Positions 54,881-56,178 of a stretch of DNA of 56,178 nucleotides are shown here, piece by piece. Positions within the stretch are counted from its first letter, which is position 1; the number at the start of each line of letters is the position of its first letter. Source of the DNA: Gymnopilus junonius. Taxonomy: Eukaryota; Basidiomycota; Agaricomycetes; Agaricales; Galerinaceae. The stretch is taken from contig JADNYJ010000230.1 of NCBI GenBank assembly GCA_015501075.1, positions 1-56,178 of the forward strand, read 5' to 3'. The notes under the pieces are model-generated. The model saw only the letters and a program-made list of their open reading frames with translations. It did no database searches and was not told the DNA's origin. The translations under genes and the position numbers were made by a program.

Positions 54881-56178
54881 ATGTTAATTGACTCTGGCTC
54901 TAGCCATTGTTTTGTTGATACCCATTTTATCCATTCTAATAATTTACTCCCTTCTCTGATTGATCTGGTTAAGCTCAAACTGATTGATGGCTCCTACGGC
55001 AACATGATAACTGAAACCCTCTCCATCCTGATTACATTTCCCTCCAGTGAAACCATTACCATTGACTTTTTCGTAACCTCACTGGACTCCTCCTGTGTTC
55101 TGGTTCTAGGATATAACTGGCTCTTCTGCTACAATCCATTGATTGACTGGAAATTGGGCCGTATCGACTTCCGTTCTGAACTACTTGACAACCTGGCTCT
55201 GACGTCATCCCATAGGCCAGCTCTGCTGCCTACACCTCCATTATTGGAACCTCTGACCCCTCCGCTTCCTCCACCAACTCCTATGGTTACACCTCTGACA
55301 CCTCTGACCTCTGTAGCATCTTCTGATGTGCCTTGCATCTCGCTAATCAACGCAGCTGCTTTCGCAAGAGCATGCAAGTTACCTGGCGCTCAAAGTTTCA
55401 AGGTTCACCTCTCTGATCCAGCATCTCCACTCATGCCGCTTCCATCTCTGATGAAGTGCCTGATCTGTCTAGTATTCCTCCTGAATACCATGACTTTGCG
55501 ATGTCTTCAGTAAATCTAAAGCTGACACGCTTGCACCCCATCGACCTTATGACCTCAAGATCAATCTCGAACCTGGCACTTCCCCTCCTGTCAGAAATAT
55601 ATACTCCCTTTCGCAATCTGAACTTCAATCCCTCCAAGAATTTATCGACGAGCACCTCTGAATTGGTTTCATTTGACCTTCAACCTCTCCACATGGTGCT
55701 CTGATCCTTTTCATTCACAAAAAGGATGGATCACTACAACTTTGCATCAACTTTAGAGGATTAAACAAGATCATGAAGAAAGACCGATATCGTTCTGCCT
55801 CATCTCTGACCTCCTGTCCACTGCTGGTAAGCATGCATCTATATGGCTATCGACCTCCGACATGCCTATCACCTAGTCCGCATAGCAGAAGGCGACGAAT
55901 GGAAAACAGTGTTCTGAACATGCTATGGATCGTTTGAATGAAACGTTATGCCATTTGGACTGTCCAATATGCCTGCCATTTTTCAATGCTTCATGAACAA
56001 CATACTAAGTGATTTACTAGATGTGTCTGTCATCGTTTACCTCGATGACACTCCTGATCTACTCCAATGATCCTACCAGCATAAGGAACACATTTGCGAA
56101 GTCCTCCGACATCTCCGACAACATGGTCTGTATACCCACTCTGACAAATGCAATTTCTCTATGAACACGGTTAATTAC
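54881..56178 (+). pseudogene. Family A pol, second copy (protease and start of RT)
   Basis: Protease with LMLIDSGSSHCFVDTHFI and VLVLGYNWLFCYNP, then the linker to RT, PLHRPYD-type sequence in broken frames, and RT start [11 protein letters not shown] at about 55737. It continues to YLDD-type sequence (about 56040, here disrupted by an extra base) at the window end. At least three frame changes between 55420 and 56060. Otherwise near-identical to the inverted copy. Confidence 0.8.

Larger units (their letters stand above)
52916..56178 (+). mobile_element. Second full-type family A Gypsy element, cut by window end
   Basis: 5' LTR, gag, protease and the start of RT in plus orientation, closely matching the inverted element at 39335-46597. 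The element continues beyond the window, so its target duplication (left flank AGAGG, 52911-52915) cannot be tested. Confidence 0.9.

Noticed and set aside
1..56178. CRISPR arrays, operons, riboswitches, rRNA or bona fide tRNA genes
   Set aside because: None seen; the window is eukaryotic nuclear DNA with spliced genes.

Overview
The window is nuclear DNA of a filamentous basidiomycete, most likely an agaricomycete. The reasons are intron-dense genes with roughly 50-60 bp GT-AG introns, a fungal set of trafficking and lipid genes, a chromodomain Ty3/Gypsy retroelement, and a tyrosine recombinase plus XPG/PIN-like nuclease of a kind familiar from agaricomycete genomes. I cannot name the species from sequence alone.

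Layout. 1-3750 is transposon debris: a Tc1/mariner transposase N-terminus, a repeat of about 960 bp, the 3' end of a Gypsy element, and a second, different Tc1/mariner transposase fragment. 4844-32431 is a gene-rich, CpG-containing block: AP-2 alpha-adaptin (+), a C2/RasGAP protein (-), a second copy of the 960-bp repeat, a fatty-acid elongase (-), an unidentified and probably decayed membrane-protein gene (-), the giant lipid-transfer protein gene VPS13 (+) and a DENN-domain gene (-). Four of these relate to membrane traffic or membrane lipid (endocytic adaptor, inter-organelle lipid transfer, Rab-type exchange factor, elongase). I see no evidence of co-regulation.

33241-56178 is a nested, CpG-poor transposon region. 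It holds a 1.1-kb element with about 140-bp inverted arms, then an XPG/GEN-like nuclease gene with all visible catalytic acids, then 186 bp later a tyrosine-recombinase gene. The recombinase gene is cut by two retroelements: a complete 7.26-kb chromoviral Gypsy element (39335-46597, 5-bp target duplication ATGAG) and a rearranged LTR element (47526 to about 51962) in which gag and pol point away from each other. Its last exons reappear after the second element, up to 52281. A further copy of the first Gypsy element begins at 52916 and runs off the window.

Main points of interest: (1) the nuclease/tyrosine-recombinase pair as a possible mobile module; (2) a spliced, Cys-rich, coiled-coil gene on the antisense strand between pol and the 3' LTR of the chromovirus, present in both copies whose 3' ends are visible; (3) pervasive CpG-to-TpG/CpA changes in repeats, including loss of the recombinase HxxR arginine; (4) many single-base losses in homopolymers in otherwise conserved genes (VPS13, AP-2 alpha, DENN), which look more like sequencing or assembly error than gene death.
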